From contig CAZFBA010000001.1 in the NCBI GenBank assembly GCA_964517135.1, positions 62,001-126,000 on the forward strand: a stretch of DNA of 64,000 nucleotides, given 5' to 3'. Positions within the stretch are counted from its first letter, which is position 1; every line of letters starts with the position of its first letter. Positions 49,960-57,978 of the stretch are shown in pieces. Origin of the DNA: CAZFBA01 sp964517135 (GTDB taxonomy: Bacteria > Cyanobacteriota > Vampirovibrionia > JBFMGH01). The position numbers and the translations under genes are program-made. A model generated the notes under the pieces. It had not been told where the DNA came from and searched no databases. It was given only the letters and a program-made list of their open reading frames with translations.

Positions 49960-50589
49960 TCAAGCAGGCTTTTGTGCCTTAATTGCAACAAATAACCCTT
50001 CTCCATGACCTGGCTTAAAATCTTCAATACCTCTACAAGCTTGATTAAAAAGAGTTTGACTGGTTTCAATATTGATAAAACCGGTCTCTTTTAGTATATT
50101 AACAACTTCTTCAGTAGAGAAGAATTTAGCATATTTAAAAAAAGTGCTTTTGTGTTTTTTTTGATTATAAATCTTGCCTGCCGGAGATTCTCTATCTAAA
50201 AGGCCTATAATAACAAAACCTGAAGGATTAATAATAGAGTATACTTCTTTAAGGGCTTTATTAACATCATTTAAGAAGCAGAGAACTGTTATCATCAGAA
50301 CAAAATCATATGTTTTAGATAGAAAAGATAGCTCTTCTGCGTATCCTTTATAGATTGTGAGCCCCTTTTTTCTTGCCAGATAAGCCATAGAGTCTGCCGG
50401 TTCAATGCCTTCTTTGACCCCGCAGTGAACAGCAAATTGCCCGGTGCCTGCACCAATTTCTATACCCTCTTTACCTTCTGGTATAAGAGACTTTATCAGG
50501 GTAAGTTCGGCCTGATAGGCTGATTCATTTTCTATAAACCATTCTTCATAATGCTTTGCATTGTCATTAAATATTTCTATATTAATCAT
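49960..50589 (-). CDS. Class I SAM-dependent methyltransferase
   Basis: A 209-residue protein. The N-terminus has the NDNAKHYEEWF segment common in small-molecule methyltransferases; motif I is GIEIGAGTGQFAVHCG, then GIEPADSMAYLARKKG and FVLMITVLCFLNDVNKAL. C-terminal FSTEEVVNILKETGFINIE is typical. Substrate unknown. The protein is not close in sequence to the methyltransferase at 28.6 kb. It lies upstream of the metallopeptidase pair but 62 bases from it. Confidence 0.83.
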   Translation of the reverse strand: MINIEIFNDNAKHYEEWFIENESAYQAELTLIKSLIPEGKEGIEIGAGTGQFAVHCGVKEGIEPADSMAYLARKKGLTIYKGYAEELSFLSKTYDFVLMITVLCFLNDVNKALKEVYSIINPSGFVIIGLLDRESPAGKIYNQKKHKSTFFKYAKFFSTEEVVNILKETGFINIETSQTLFNQACRGIEDFKPGHGEGLFVAIKAQKPA

Positions 50590-50651
50590 AATGTTATCTT
50601 ATCAAAAATATTGTCAGCATAGAATAATTACAAATCTGCCCGGGAGCAATA

Positions 50652-51587
50652 TCAAAGTTTTTCAAGCTCTTTATCAATGAATTCGGCAAGATCCTGATAT
50701 ATTAAAGGCAGCATATCATAGTGATAGAGCTTATTTCCTTCACCTGTAAGTGATTTATGAGCAGCCATACCGTTTTCATAAGCTTTTGATTCGTTTTCTG
50801 CTCTGTTTTTGAAATATTCAAGCAGCAATCCTGTATCTTCAATTTCAAATTCCCGGGCTACACGGTCAAACATTTCACTGTAAAAACTTTCATTATCTTT
50901 TTTGAAGGCATTTAAGGCTATTTTAGCCGGAGCTATTTTAAGCATCATATCGATTGTTGCAGCTTGCTTTTTGATCTGATTGTTATACACTTCATTAATA
51001 AATTCACGTTCAAAAACCATAAAGGCCTGTGGATAACTCTTACCAGCAGGGCTTTTTATGAGTTTTGTTATTAATGCCTTTTCTTCATCTGTATTTGCCT
51101 GAAGGGCATGGGTAAATTCATGAGAGATACTTTGAATCAGTTCAGTTTTACTGGCCTCATTAAAGTTTATAAACAGCTTAATATCAACGATATCGCCTGA
51201 ATATGTTGCTTTAAACAGGGCAGCTATAGAATTTCTCATTTTTTCATCAGGAAGCTCTTTCATAGAAACGGCTTCTATCTTTATACCAGGTGTAATAATA
51301 TTGATAAGCTGTTGAACATTATCTTGATTTAGCTGATCAGCTTTCATGAGAACAATTAACTGTGTATAGAAATTGCTCACAATTGAATCGATATCTTCTT
51401 TTCGTATTTTACCTGCTTGATCTGCATCCATACCGGGAAGAATCAGACCAGATGAAAAGCTTACAGTATCTTTTTCGAGGGCTTTCAGACGTAATGCCTT
51501 ATGGATTATGCTGCTCTTATTATTTACAGGATCCTGTATGGTCTGATAACCTTTTGGTAATGAATTTATAGAAGTAAAAACAGTCAT
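50652..51587 (-). CDS. HEFTH-type metallopeptidase with N-terminal tag (paralogue 2)
   Basis: A 311-residue protein. The tag VSFSSG lies at 42-47 after RLKALEKDT; the zinc motif HEFTH at 156-160 (SISHEFTHALQAN); and a later RAENESKAYENG near 263 provides a likely third Glu ligand. C-terminal YDMLPLIYQDLAEFIDKELEKL matches the ends of paralogues 1 and 3. It lies 17 bases downstream of paralogue 3 and they form a tandem pair. AAAGGA precedes the ATG. No signal peptide. The cluster of tag and peptidase suggests a delivered protease; the substrate is unknown. Confidence 0.78.
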   Translation of the reverse strand: MTVFTSINSLPKGYQTIQDPVNNKSSIIHKALRLKALEKDTVSFSSGLILPGMDADQAGKIRKEDIDSIVSNFYTQLIVLMKADQLNQDNVQQLINIITPGIKIEAVSMKELPDEKMRNSIAALFKATYSGDIVDIKLFINFNEASKTELIQSISHEFTHALQANTDEEKALITKLIKSPAGKSYPQAFMVFEREFINEVYNNQIKKQAATIDMMLKIAPAKIALNAFKKDNESFYSEMFDRVAREFEIEDTGLLLEYFKNRAENESKAYENGMAAHKSLTGEGNKLYHYDMLPLIYQDLAEFIDKELEKL

Positions 51588-51604
51588 AATTCCTTTCTGA
51601 AAGT

Positions 51605-52522
51605 TTATTTCTGTTCTTGAATTTTATTTTTCAGGTATTCTGAAAGATCATCATACATTACAGGTACGAGATCTTGAATAATAAACTCTGTTTGAGGGGT
51701 ACCGGCAAGGTTTTTCTTTGTCAGAAAGCCTTCTCTATAAGCCTGTGCTTCGTTATCTGCTATTAACCTGAATATTTCTAAGGCTGCATTTTGGTTTTTG
51801 ATGTTATATCTTGATAATACTTCATCTATTAAAGCGTCATATTGTGCCCTGAGTTGCTGTGTGGCAAAATTAAACTCTTCGAAGGGGTTAGCTTTTGAGG
51901 AGTTTTTAAGCTTTAATTTGCACTCTGCTTGATTTTGAAGGACACCTTCTATATAATTTATATGTAAAAACTCATTTTCAAACTCTGAAAAAGCTTTAAA
52001 CACTTTTTCCAGGCTAACATATTTTTTTGCCACATCAATTTTTGCTCTATTTTCAAGGGTATTATCCTGTAAAAGGTGAGTGAACTCGTGTACTGTATTC
52101 TGAATAATCCGTTCTGGCTCTATATCAAGATTTATATATAGTGTACTTTCAGGTTTTTTTCCAAAAGTTGTACTCAACACCGCAGGTTTGCCAGCATATT
52201 CAGGAGCGTTTTTGATATGCTCAACGCTCACACACAGGCCCGGAACAGTTGAATCAATTATTTTTTTGATATTAAACCTGTCAGGATTCTCATTTTTACA
52301 CAGTTCAACGAGCTTTTCAGAAAATTCTCTGACATAAACATTAATTTTAGCAGGGTTTATATACTGCGATGATAGATCTAAGGTATCTTTTTCTAAAGGT
52401 TTAAGCTTTGAATCTCTGGTAAATGCTATTAAATTTGAGCTAACACTTTTTGAAGGGTTAACTTTCTTCTGCGATAGCTGATTATTGTTTATATTTAAAT
52501 GAAATACCTGAAACATAAGCAT
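51605..52522 (-). CDS. HEFTH-type metallopeptidase with N-terminal tag (paralogue 3)
   Basis: A 305-residue protein. Tag region KLKPLEKDTLDLSS at 39-52 (the F of the tag is L here); HEFTH at 145-149 (TVHEFTHLLQDN); RLIADNEAQAYREG near 245 for the third ligand; and C-terminal LVPVMYDDLSEYLKNKIQEQ. It is upstream of paralogue 2 in a tandem pair, presumably co-transcribed. Two ATGs, at 52522 and 52516, both lack a good ribosome site. Sequence identity between the three paralogues looks low outside the motifs, so they are old duplicates. Confidence 0.75.
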   Translation of the reverse strand: MLMFQVFHLNINNNQLSQKKVNPSKSVSSNLIAFTRDSKLKPLEKDTLDLSSQYINPAKINVYVREFSEKLVELCKNENPDRFNIKKIIDSTVPGLCVSVEHIKNAPEYAGKPAVLSTTFGKKPESTLYINLDIEPERIIQNTVHEFTHLLQDNTLENRAKIDVAKKYVSLEKVFKAFSEFENEFLHINYIEGVLQNQAECKLKLKNSSKANPFEEFNFATQQLRAQYDALIDEVLSRYNIKNQNAALEIFRLIADNEAQAYREGFLTKKNLAGTPQTEFIIQDLVPVMYDDLSEYLKNKIQEQK

Positions 52523-52715
52523 TAAAATTCTTGTTCAATCATATTTAATAACGTCATCAAAGTGCGAAATTGTTAGTTTATATTCATATTGTAATAATTG
52601 TTTAACTCTAACGCTTTTAGCTGATAGGAGTCTTAAAAGTGCTATATTTCAAAAATACAGGTTGTAAAATTTGTCTGATGGCACTACAATAAAGGGATCA
52701 TCAGAAAGGAATTTT

Positions 52716-53786
52716 ATGCATCACACCGCACCACTAGACCCTGCCTGCACGCCTCTGGTCATACTGGCCGAAGGCCACCTTTCCGGGCAGAATATCAAAA
52801 TTGTTAATGCTCTCCTTCGTTATGGAAGCTGGCCAATTGTAGCTGCGATAGATTCAACTGCTGCAGGTCGCACAACAGAAGAAATTCTGGGCTTTGGGCC
52901 ACCTGTACCGGTTGTTGCTACGATTGAAGAAGCAATGAAATATGGCCCTGAAGCATTGATTATAGGTATTGCTACCCAGGGAGGAGATTTGCCATCAGAA
53001 TGGCACTCTATTATAATGAATGCACTGGATCAAGGTCTTCACATCATAAATGGATTGCACTATATGCTCTCTGAAGATTCATTGATAGAAAAGAAAGCCA
53101 GAGAAAAAGGTTGCATACTCTGGGATGTAAGAAAACCTTCTGGGCCATTTAGAGTAGCTAAGCTATTGTCCCGGCCTGATAAACCACGTGTAATCCTTAC
53201 TGTTGGGTCTGATTGCAGTTGCGGTAAAATGTATACGACCCTTGAGCTTGCCAGAACATTGCCACATTCTAAATTTCTGGCTACAGGGCAGACAGGTATT
53301 TTAATAGCCGGCACAGGTATTCCGCTTGATCGCTATATAGCTGATTTTATGGCTGGTGCGGTTGAACAGCTTGTACACGAAAACATAGATGATGAAACAG
53401 ACTGGCTGCTGGTAGAAGGCCAGGGATCATTGATACATCCTAGTTTTTCAGGGGTAACACTGGCCCTGATGCATGGCAGCGCTCCTGATGCTATGATACT
53501 CTGCCATAATGCAAATCGTACAACGTTAAAGAACTTTTCTATTCCCTTTCCATCGCTTGACAGGCTGATAGAAATTTATGAACAGTCAGCAGCATTCGTC
53601 AAACCTGCTAAAATACTTGGTATTTCAATCAACTGTTCCGGGTTTAATCATGCAGATACTGAATATATACTCAAAGAAGCAGAAGATTTAACAGGCCTGC
53701 CTGCTGTTGATCCTGTCAAAACAGGTGTAGAAAAATTGAATGAAAGCATTTTGAGGTATTATGATGTCTATCAGGCTACAGTATAA
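52716..53786 (+). CDS. DUF1611 family protein (DgcN-like)
   Basis: A 356-residue protein from the ATG at 52716, preceded by AAAGGA. It has an N-terminal Rossmann-like domain (PLVILAEGHLSG, VVAAIDSTAAGRTTEEIL) and a C-terminal P-loop-like domain with VGSDCSCGKMYTTLELAR, LATGQTGILIAGTG and LVEGQGSLIHPSFS, typical of DUF1611. From memory, DgcN of this family N-acetylates D-glutamate and works with an enolase-superfamily partner. Here the epimerase gene overlaps its end by 26 bases, the same pairing. Whether this protein acetylates D-Glu or acts on a dipeptide cannot be told. Confidence 0.8.
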   Translation: MHHTAPLDPACTPLVILAEGHLSGQNIKIVNALLRYGSWPIVAAIDSTAAGRTTEEILGFGPPVPVVATIEEAMKYGPEALIIGIATQGGDLPSEWHSIIMNALDQGLHIINGLHYMLSEDSLIEKKAREKGCILWDVRKPSGPFRVAKLLSRPDKPRVILTVGSDCSCGKMYTTLELARTLPHSKFLATGQTGILIAGTGIPLDRYIADFMAGAVEQLVHENIDDETDWLLVEGQGSLIHPSFSGVTLALMHGSAPDAMILCHNANRTTLKNFSIPFPSLDRLIEIYEQSAAFVKPAKILGISINCSGFNHADTEYILKEAEDLTGLPAVDPVKTGVEKLNESILRYYDVYQATV

Positions 53787-54819
53787 ACCGGTCAAACTTG
53801 AGTTAAAATATCCCTTTGGCATTTCTCGGGAAATCAAATACGATGTCACAAACGTTTTTACTAAACTGACGTACAGCTATAAGGGTAAAGAATACAGCGG
53901 ATACGGAGAAGCTGCCCCCTCAAAGTTTTATGGAGAATCTGCCGGCACTATTGTTGATTTCCTTAACCGGGTGTCGGAAGAAAAAATTCTTGCGACAAAC
54001 CCTTTTCAGATAGCAGAAATAAATAAAAACCTTAATAAGATACGTTATAATGCAGCAGCAAAAAGCAGTATCGACATAGCCCTCTATGACCTGATAGGTA
54101 AAATGCTCGATATACCTGCATATCAGCATCTGGGAGTAAATAACAGGATACCACAAACATCGTATACAATAGATATTTCAGACCTTGAGATGATACTTCA
54201 GAAAACAGGAGAAGCCCTGATGGCCGGCTATGACGTCTTCAAGGTCAAACTGGGCACAGCCATAGACGAAGAAATAATCTTTTCTATCAGGCAAGCCGCC
54301 CCGGATGTAAAAATAAGAGTCGATGCCAACGGTGCCTGGGACCTCAAAACTGCCCTCAAAATGGCTAAAATTCTTGAACATCACAACGTAGAGTTTCTTG
54401 AACAGCCCCTTGAAGCCGGCAACATAAAAGATTTAAAAATTCTAAGGCAAGCAACAACCTTGCCAATCTTTGTTGATGAGAGCTGCATCAGCTATGAACA
54501 GATACCGGAACTCAGCGGCTCTGTCGATGGCATTAATGTAAAGCTTTCCAAGTGTGGTGGCATAACGAATGCCTTGAAAACATTACATGTTGCCCGGGCA
54601 CATCATATGAAAGTTATGGTAGGATGCTTTCTTGAGACCTCGCTTGGCATTGCAGCCGGAGCGCTGGTAGGCACACAAGCTGACTTTGTTGACCTGGATG
54701 GTTGTTTGCTAATTAAAGAGGATCCTTTTGAGACTCTTATATTCGACCGTGGCAACATTAAATTTAAGGATACTACCGGTATTTCTGCCTGTGATATTTT
54801 TGAAAACCTCTCCGGGTAG
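53761..54819 (+). CDS. Enolase-superfamily dipeptide epimerase / DgcA-like racemase
   Basis: A 352-residue enzyme of the mandelate racemase / muconate lactonising group. Catalytic residues: K161 and K163 in FKVKLG, metal ligands D188 (RVDANGAW), E214 (FLEQPL) and D239 (FVDES), and K264 in KLSKCGG. The motif set fits L-Ala-D/L-Glu epimerase or N-acetyl-D-glutamate racemase. It overlaps the DUF1611 gene by 26 bases and has GAGG before either of two ATGs (53761, 53764). The pair probably converts D-glutamate or a wall-derived dipeptide. MurI and MpaA-like genes elsewhere in the window fit this role. Confidence 0.85.
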   Translation: MMSIRLQYKPVKLELKYPFGISREIKYDVTNVFTKLTYSYKGKEYSGYGEAAPSKFYGESAGTIVDFLNRVSEEKILATNPFQIAEINKNLNKIRYNAAAKSSIDIALYDLIGKMLDIPAYQHLGVNNRIPQTSYTIDISDLEMILQKTGEALMAGYDVFKVKLGTAIDEEIIFSIRQAAPDVKIRVDANGAWDLKTALKMAKILEHHNVEFLEQPLEAGNIKDLKILRQATTLPIFVDESCISYEQIPELSGSVDGINVKLSKCGGITNALKTLHVARAHHMKVMVGCFLETSLGIAAGALVGTQADFVDLDGCLLIKEDPFETLIFDRGNIKFKDTTGISACDIFENLSG

Positions 54820-54848
54820 GTTTTAAGGGTTTTAGTGTGCCGGGCTCG

Positions 54849-55484
54849 TTATGGGGTCGTGTAAATAATATTGGGAAGTTTGAAACCTTTGCCATAGCCG
54901 CCTTTAAGGTCTGATTTTTGATCTCCTATATTGATAATAACTTTATAGCCTTCATCTGAAAGTTTTTTTCTGATGGATTTTTTGAAATCTGCTACAGATT
55001 TTTTGTCATAGTTTTCTGGTTTAAAGTATATGCCGTCAAAAGGTATGTTATACTTTTTTAGATTAGCAAGAGTAGCTTCTCGATAGGGTTCTGTTCTGCC
55101 AGTAATAAGAAATATCTTATAGCCCCGGTCTTTAGCCCATTTGAAAAAATGGTAGGTCTGATTGTGCAGTGTGGATTTACCACTGGACAGAAACTTATTC
55201 CAGCTTTCTGTTGTGTATTCACCATAAATTCTGTAATAATCACGATTGTCGAGTATCGTTTCATCAATGTCTGAAACGATAACAGCATTATCGACATAGT
55301 GTTTATCAGCATATAGTTTTGCTTTATCGATGACATCATTAAATTCATGTTCATACTCAAGGGTATAAGACTTTTCCAGGTTCATAATGTTTATCTGCGG
55401 GTCTTTAGCATGAATATGTTCGGCTTTAACCGGGCTAATAAAAACTATTACTGCTAATAGTATAAGCAAGCAGAAGCGTTTCAT
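54849..55484 (-). CDS. Exported HAD-family acid phosphatase
   Basis: A 211-residue protein with a signal peptide (RFCLLILLAVIVFISPVKA). The HAD nucleophile motif is VSDIDETILDN (D72, D74), then FLITGRTEPYREAT and INIGDQKSDLKGG. This matches the plant/class B acid phosphatase (e(P4)-like) family, periplasmic enzymes that dephosphorylate nucleotides and other small phosphoesters. There is no lipobox Cys. AGGAG precedes the ATG at good spacing. Unlike the tagged 5'-nucleotidase-like protein, this phosphatase has a classical signal. Confidence 0.85.
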   Translation of the reverse strand: MKRFCLLILLAVIVFISPVKAEHIHAKDPQINIMNLEKSYTLEYEHEFNDVIDKAKLYADKHYVDNAVIVSDIDETILDNRDYYRIYGEYTTESWNKFLSSGKSTLHNQTYHFFKWAKDRGYKIFLITGRTEPYREATLANLKKYNIPFDGIYFKPENYDKKSVADFKKSIRKKLSDEGYKVIINIGDQKSDLKGGYGKGFKLPNIIYTTP

Positions 55485-55753
55485 AGGGTTTCTCCTGTAC
55501 GGGTATATTCAAGTATCTGTTTTCAATATGCATACATTATTAATGAAAGGTATTTAACTAACAAGTGAAAAACAGGCAATAATTAACGTATTTGTTGGCC
55601 AACATATAAATGAACACCCGGGGTAAAAACATTCAACTGGCTGCCTTGAGCTAATAAAGTTGTGTGTTTTCAGATAAAAAAATAATCCTGAAGTTGTCTT
55701 TTTCAAAAAAATAAATAAAATAATAGTGACAGAATAAAATCGGGGTTTTAAAA

Positions 55754-56170
55754 ATGAGAAAATACTTTATAATAACCATTTTAGGATTATTAGTAATTTT
55801 AATTGCTCAACCTGCAAGCAATGCAGAGGTATTACAGGCACAGGTATCTGATAGCACAGGCATTGTCGGGCTTGATATGGCAATAGGTGCTGAGCCGGTA
55901 CCGGTTATAATGAATGTATTTCCTGGCACACCTGCAAGCAAAGCAGGCATCAGGCCTGGTGATAGAATTGTTGCCATTGATAACTCTCCTGCTTATGGAT
56001 TAAACATTCAGCAGGTTGATATTGCAATCCCTGACATACCGGGTGAAAAAGTTACTCTGTCAATACTTAGAAACAACCAGTATATTAATTTTGAACTGGA
56101 AGTAGCCCCGCTTCACCTGATAAAAAAAGAAACCAGAAGTATTTATGATTTTTTATTTGCCAGAGAATAA
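55754..56170 (+). CDS. Secreted single-PDZ-domain protein
   Basis: A 138-residue protein with a signal peptide (MRKYFIITILGLLVILIAQPASNA), then one PDZ domain at about 35-115: VIMNVFPGTPASKAGIRPGDRIVAI is the carboxylate-loop and GDRI core. There is no protease domain, so it is a stand-alone PDZ that may bind C-terminal peptides in the periplasm. A GGGG run precedes the ATG at somewhat long spacing. A hairpin terminator follows. Confidence 0.8.
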   Translation: MRKYFIITILGLLVILIAQPASNAEVLQAQVSDSTGIVGLDMAIGAEPVPVIMNVFPGTPASKAGIRPGDRIVAIDNSPAYGLNIQQVDIAIPDIPGEKVTLSILRNNQYINFELEVAPLHLIKKETRSIYDFLFARE

Positions 56171-56206
56171 TACCCTTAAGATCACAGAGATTTGCAAATT
56201 CTGGCT

Positions 56207-56237
56207 GGCCGGTTATAACCGGCCTTCTGATTGTTTT
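56207..56237 (+). terminator. Terminator of the PDZ gene
   Basis: An 18-base perfect palindrome GGCCGGTTATAACCGGCC at 56207-56224, followed by TTCTGATTGTTTT. It lies 37 bases after the stop. Confidence 0.6.
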
Positions 56238-56257
56238 AGAGACCTGATAATATATTA

Positions 56258-56345
56258 GAGACCTCTAAATAACTCAAATGTTCTCAGATTCAGTAAATTG
56301 GTGTCTTTGCTGGAATCAGTAATTTCTTAATTAATCAGAGATTCC
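56258..56345 (-). mobile_element. Small inverted-repeat element C, copy 4
   Basis: An 88-base copy on the minus strand with ends GAGACCTCTAAATAACT and TAATTAATCAGAGATTCC, between the PDZ gene and the next gene. Confidence 0.65.
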
Positions 56346-56484
56346 ATTTTAATCTCCGGTTAGAGATTATTTTTTATAAGTTATGTAAATGTATTTTAAA
56401 ACTAATACCTTTAATAGCAATTTTATTTATTCAAGAACTTTAATATAATCATTCACTATATTTAAGAATTAGAGGGGCGACATT

Positions 56485-57240
56485 TTGTTAAAGCTTGAAA
56501 TGAATTCATTTAAACCATCATTAACAGTTCAAAAGAAAGATTCACAAACTTTTTGCGGCCAGCCCGGAATAAAACTCTCAAAAGCTCACCTCTCACAGGA
56601 TACCCTGACGTTTGCCGGCAGCAAACAAAAAAGAGAAGCCAGAGAACGAGAAGCCCGAAAGCTTGGTCTAGACCCTGCTACAACAACTATGACAGACATT
56701 AAAAGAGTTAAACTGGGCCTTGCAGATGATGCTACTACAAAACAGGTTAATGAAGAACCATCTAGAAGACTTACACTTATATCACTTAAAGCAGCCGGTG
56801 TTGACTTTGATCCTGCTATATCAAGCAATGAGGCATGGCAACTTGATAAAGCAACACGTGAACGCATCCATAAAGAAGTAGTAGAATATGTAGTCGGTGA
56901 ATTGCCGCCCAATTATGAACCAAGACCAATAGGTGACTTCTTTGGACTCGAAATTTCAGACTATATAACCAAAAAAGAATTAGGGCTTGACCCTGAAACA
57001 GCCACCACAGAACAGATGAATCAGGCATATGAAAAATGTCAGAATCAAGACAAAATTGATCAGTCTATAATGCAGGCGGAAGATAGAATGATAGCACTCT
57101 ATGAGGCCAGAATACTTGGTTTTGAGATACCACAGTCAGAAAAAATATACAATAAACGCAGGGCTAAAATTGATGAGCTTGAAAGAAAGTCTGATAAAAT
57201 CAAACTGGATGAGTTTAATAAAGAGCTGCAAAAGCTATAG
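56485..57240 (+). CDS. Tagged protein of unknown function
   Basis: Not recognised. The 251-residue protein starts at a TTG (56485) supported by AGAGGGG seven bases upstream; an in-frame ATG is at 56500. The tag LTFAGS lies at 41-46, after SQDT; TFCGQ at 22-26 is similar. The rest is charged and helical: KREAREREARKLGLDPATT repeats in part as KKELGLDPETATTEQMNQAY and may be a small repeat. No signal peptide or membrane helix. Function unknown; the tag links it with the peptidase, nuclease and nitrilase genes. Confidence 0.65.
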   Translation: MLKLEMNSFKPSLTVQKKDSQTFCGQPGIKLSKAHLSQDTLTFAGSKQKREAREREARKLGLDPATTTMTDIKRVKLGLADDATTKQVNEEPSRRLTLISLKAAGVDFDPAISSNEAWQLDKATRERIHKEVVEYVVGELPPNYEPRPIGDFFGLEISDYITKKELGLDPETATTEQMNQAYEKCQNQDKIDQSIMQAEDRMIALYEARILGFEIPQSEKIYNKRRAKIDELERKSDKIKLDEFNKELQKL

Positions 57241-57331
57241 CAGCAAGAAAAGCTGTCAGAAAATTGGAGAATAGATTATAATGCTCGAAACCCCCATAGT
57301 TCAACGGGGAATTTGACACCAAAGGAATAAT

Positions 57332-57373
57332 ATGCAGATTTTATTGGTTTTGCCACAAAAAACAGGAACTTAA
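57332..57373 (+). CDS. Possible 13-residue peptide
   Basis: ATG to TAA encoding MQILLVLPQKTGT, with AAAGGA at five-base spacing. It lies 92 bases after the tagged gene and before a terminator. It may be a chance ORF; there is no further evidence. Confidence 0.15.
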   Translation: MQILLVLPQKTGT

Positions 57374-57400
57374 ATGATGGCAGGTAACGTTTACTAACTA

Positions 57401-57427
57401 ATAAACACCTTTTTCGAAGGTGTTTAT
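57401..57427 (+). terminator. Hairpin terminator
   Basis: 11-base arms ATAAACACCTT and complement around TTTCG, followed by T-rich DNA. It would end the transcript of the tagged gene at 56485. Confidence 0.55.
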
Positions 57428-57452
57428 TTATATTTATTTATAATTTATAAAG

Positions 57453-57659
57453 TTATGATAGTAGACTTAATCCACCTTTTCCTTGAGCTCCACCAAGAAA
57501 TAATTTCATAAGCATTGCTATAGGATCATCTTGTTCTTTATTTTCAGATTTTTTATCTTTTTTCCCATCTATTGCGTCACCTATAAATTTACCTGCAAAT
57601 GAACCTATTGGCCCACCAACAGCTCCACCAATAAGCCCGCCAACAGCACCTAAACCCAT
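57453..57659 (-). CDS. Glycine-zipper small protein, 68 residues
   Basis: Not assigned to a family. The first 30 residues form a glycine-zipper membrane helix (GLGAVGGLIGGAVGGPIGSF, then AGKFIGDAIDG). A charged linker follows (KKDKKSENKEQDDP), then a short amphipathic MLMKLFLGGAQGKGG tail. AGGAGG precedes the ATG at ideal spacing. Such helices oligomerise in membranes; the protein may be a small pore, toxin or structural peptide. It resembles in design the Gly-rich protein at 60.5 kb. Confidence 0.65.
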   Translation of the reverse strand: MGLGAVGGLIGGAVGGPIGSFAGKFIGDAIDGKKDKKSENKEQDDPIAMLMKLFLGGAQGKGGLSLLS

Positions 57660-57978
57660 TTTAATTCCTCCTATAAATTCCGTAATATCCCTTATCTTTA
57701 AAAAAACAAACTTGATACAGGGATTGCTTGAAAACTTTTTTGAAATAGTTAAAAAAAACCAGCTTATCCAAGTTTTGTATAAACAATAAGTTTTATTTAA
57801 ATAAAATGTATATACTCTGCACCCATAAAAACGCAGAAAACTTCATATAAGTTTAGCTTTACCTTCCTTAACAAAATTATCAAACAGATTAACTTGACCT
57901 TATTTCTTCTCATTTGCATGAGTTTTTGATTAAATATAATGACATATTACTTGTTATTTCTGTCAGGCCAAAAAAACA
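57660..57978. other. Divergent AT-rich gap
   Basis: A 319-base region between the divergent glycine-zipper and cyclase genes. No gene or repeat recognised; it must carry both promoters, but no clear boxes stand out. Confidence 0.4.

Noticed and set aside
57240..57400. Tiny ORFs after the tagged gene as leader peptides
   Set aside because: There is no gene downstream on the same strand before the terminator, so attenuation makes no sense. The one with the best ribosome site is listed at low confidence.
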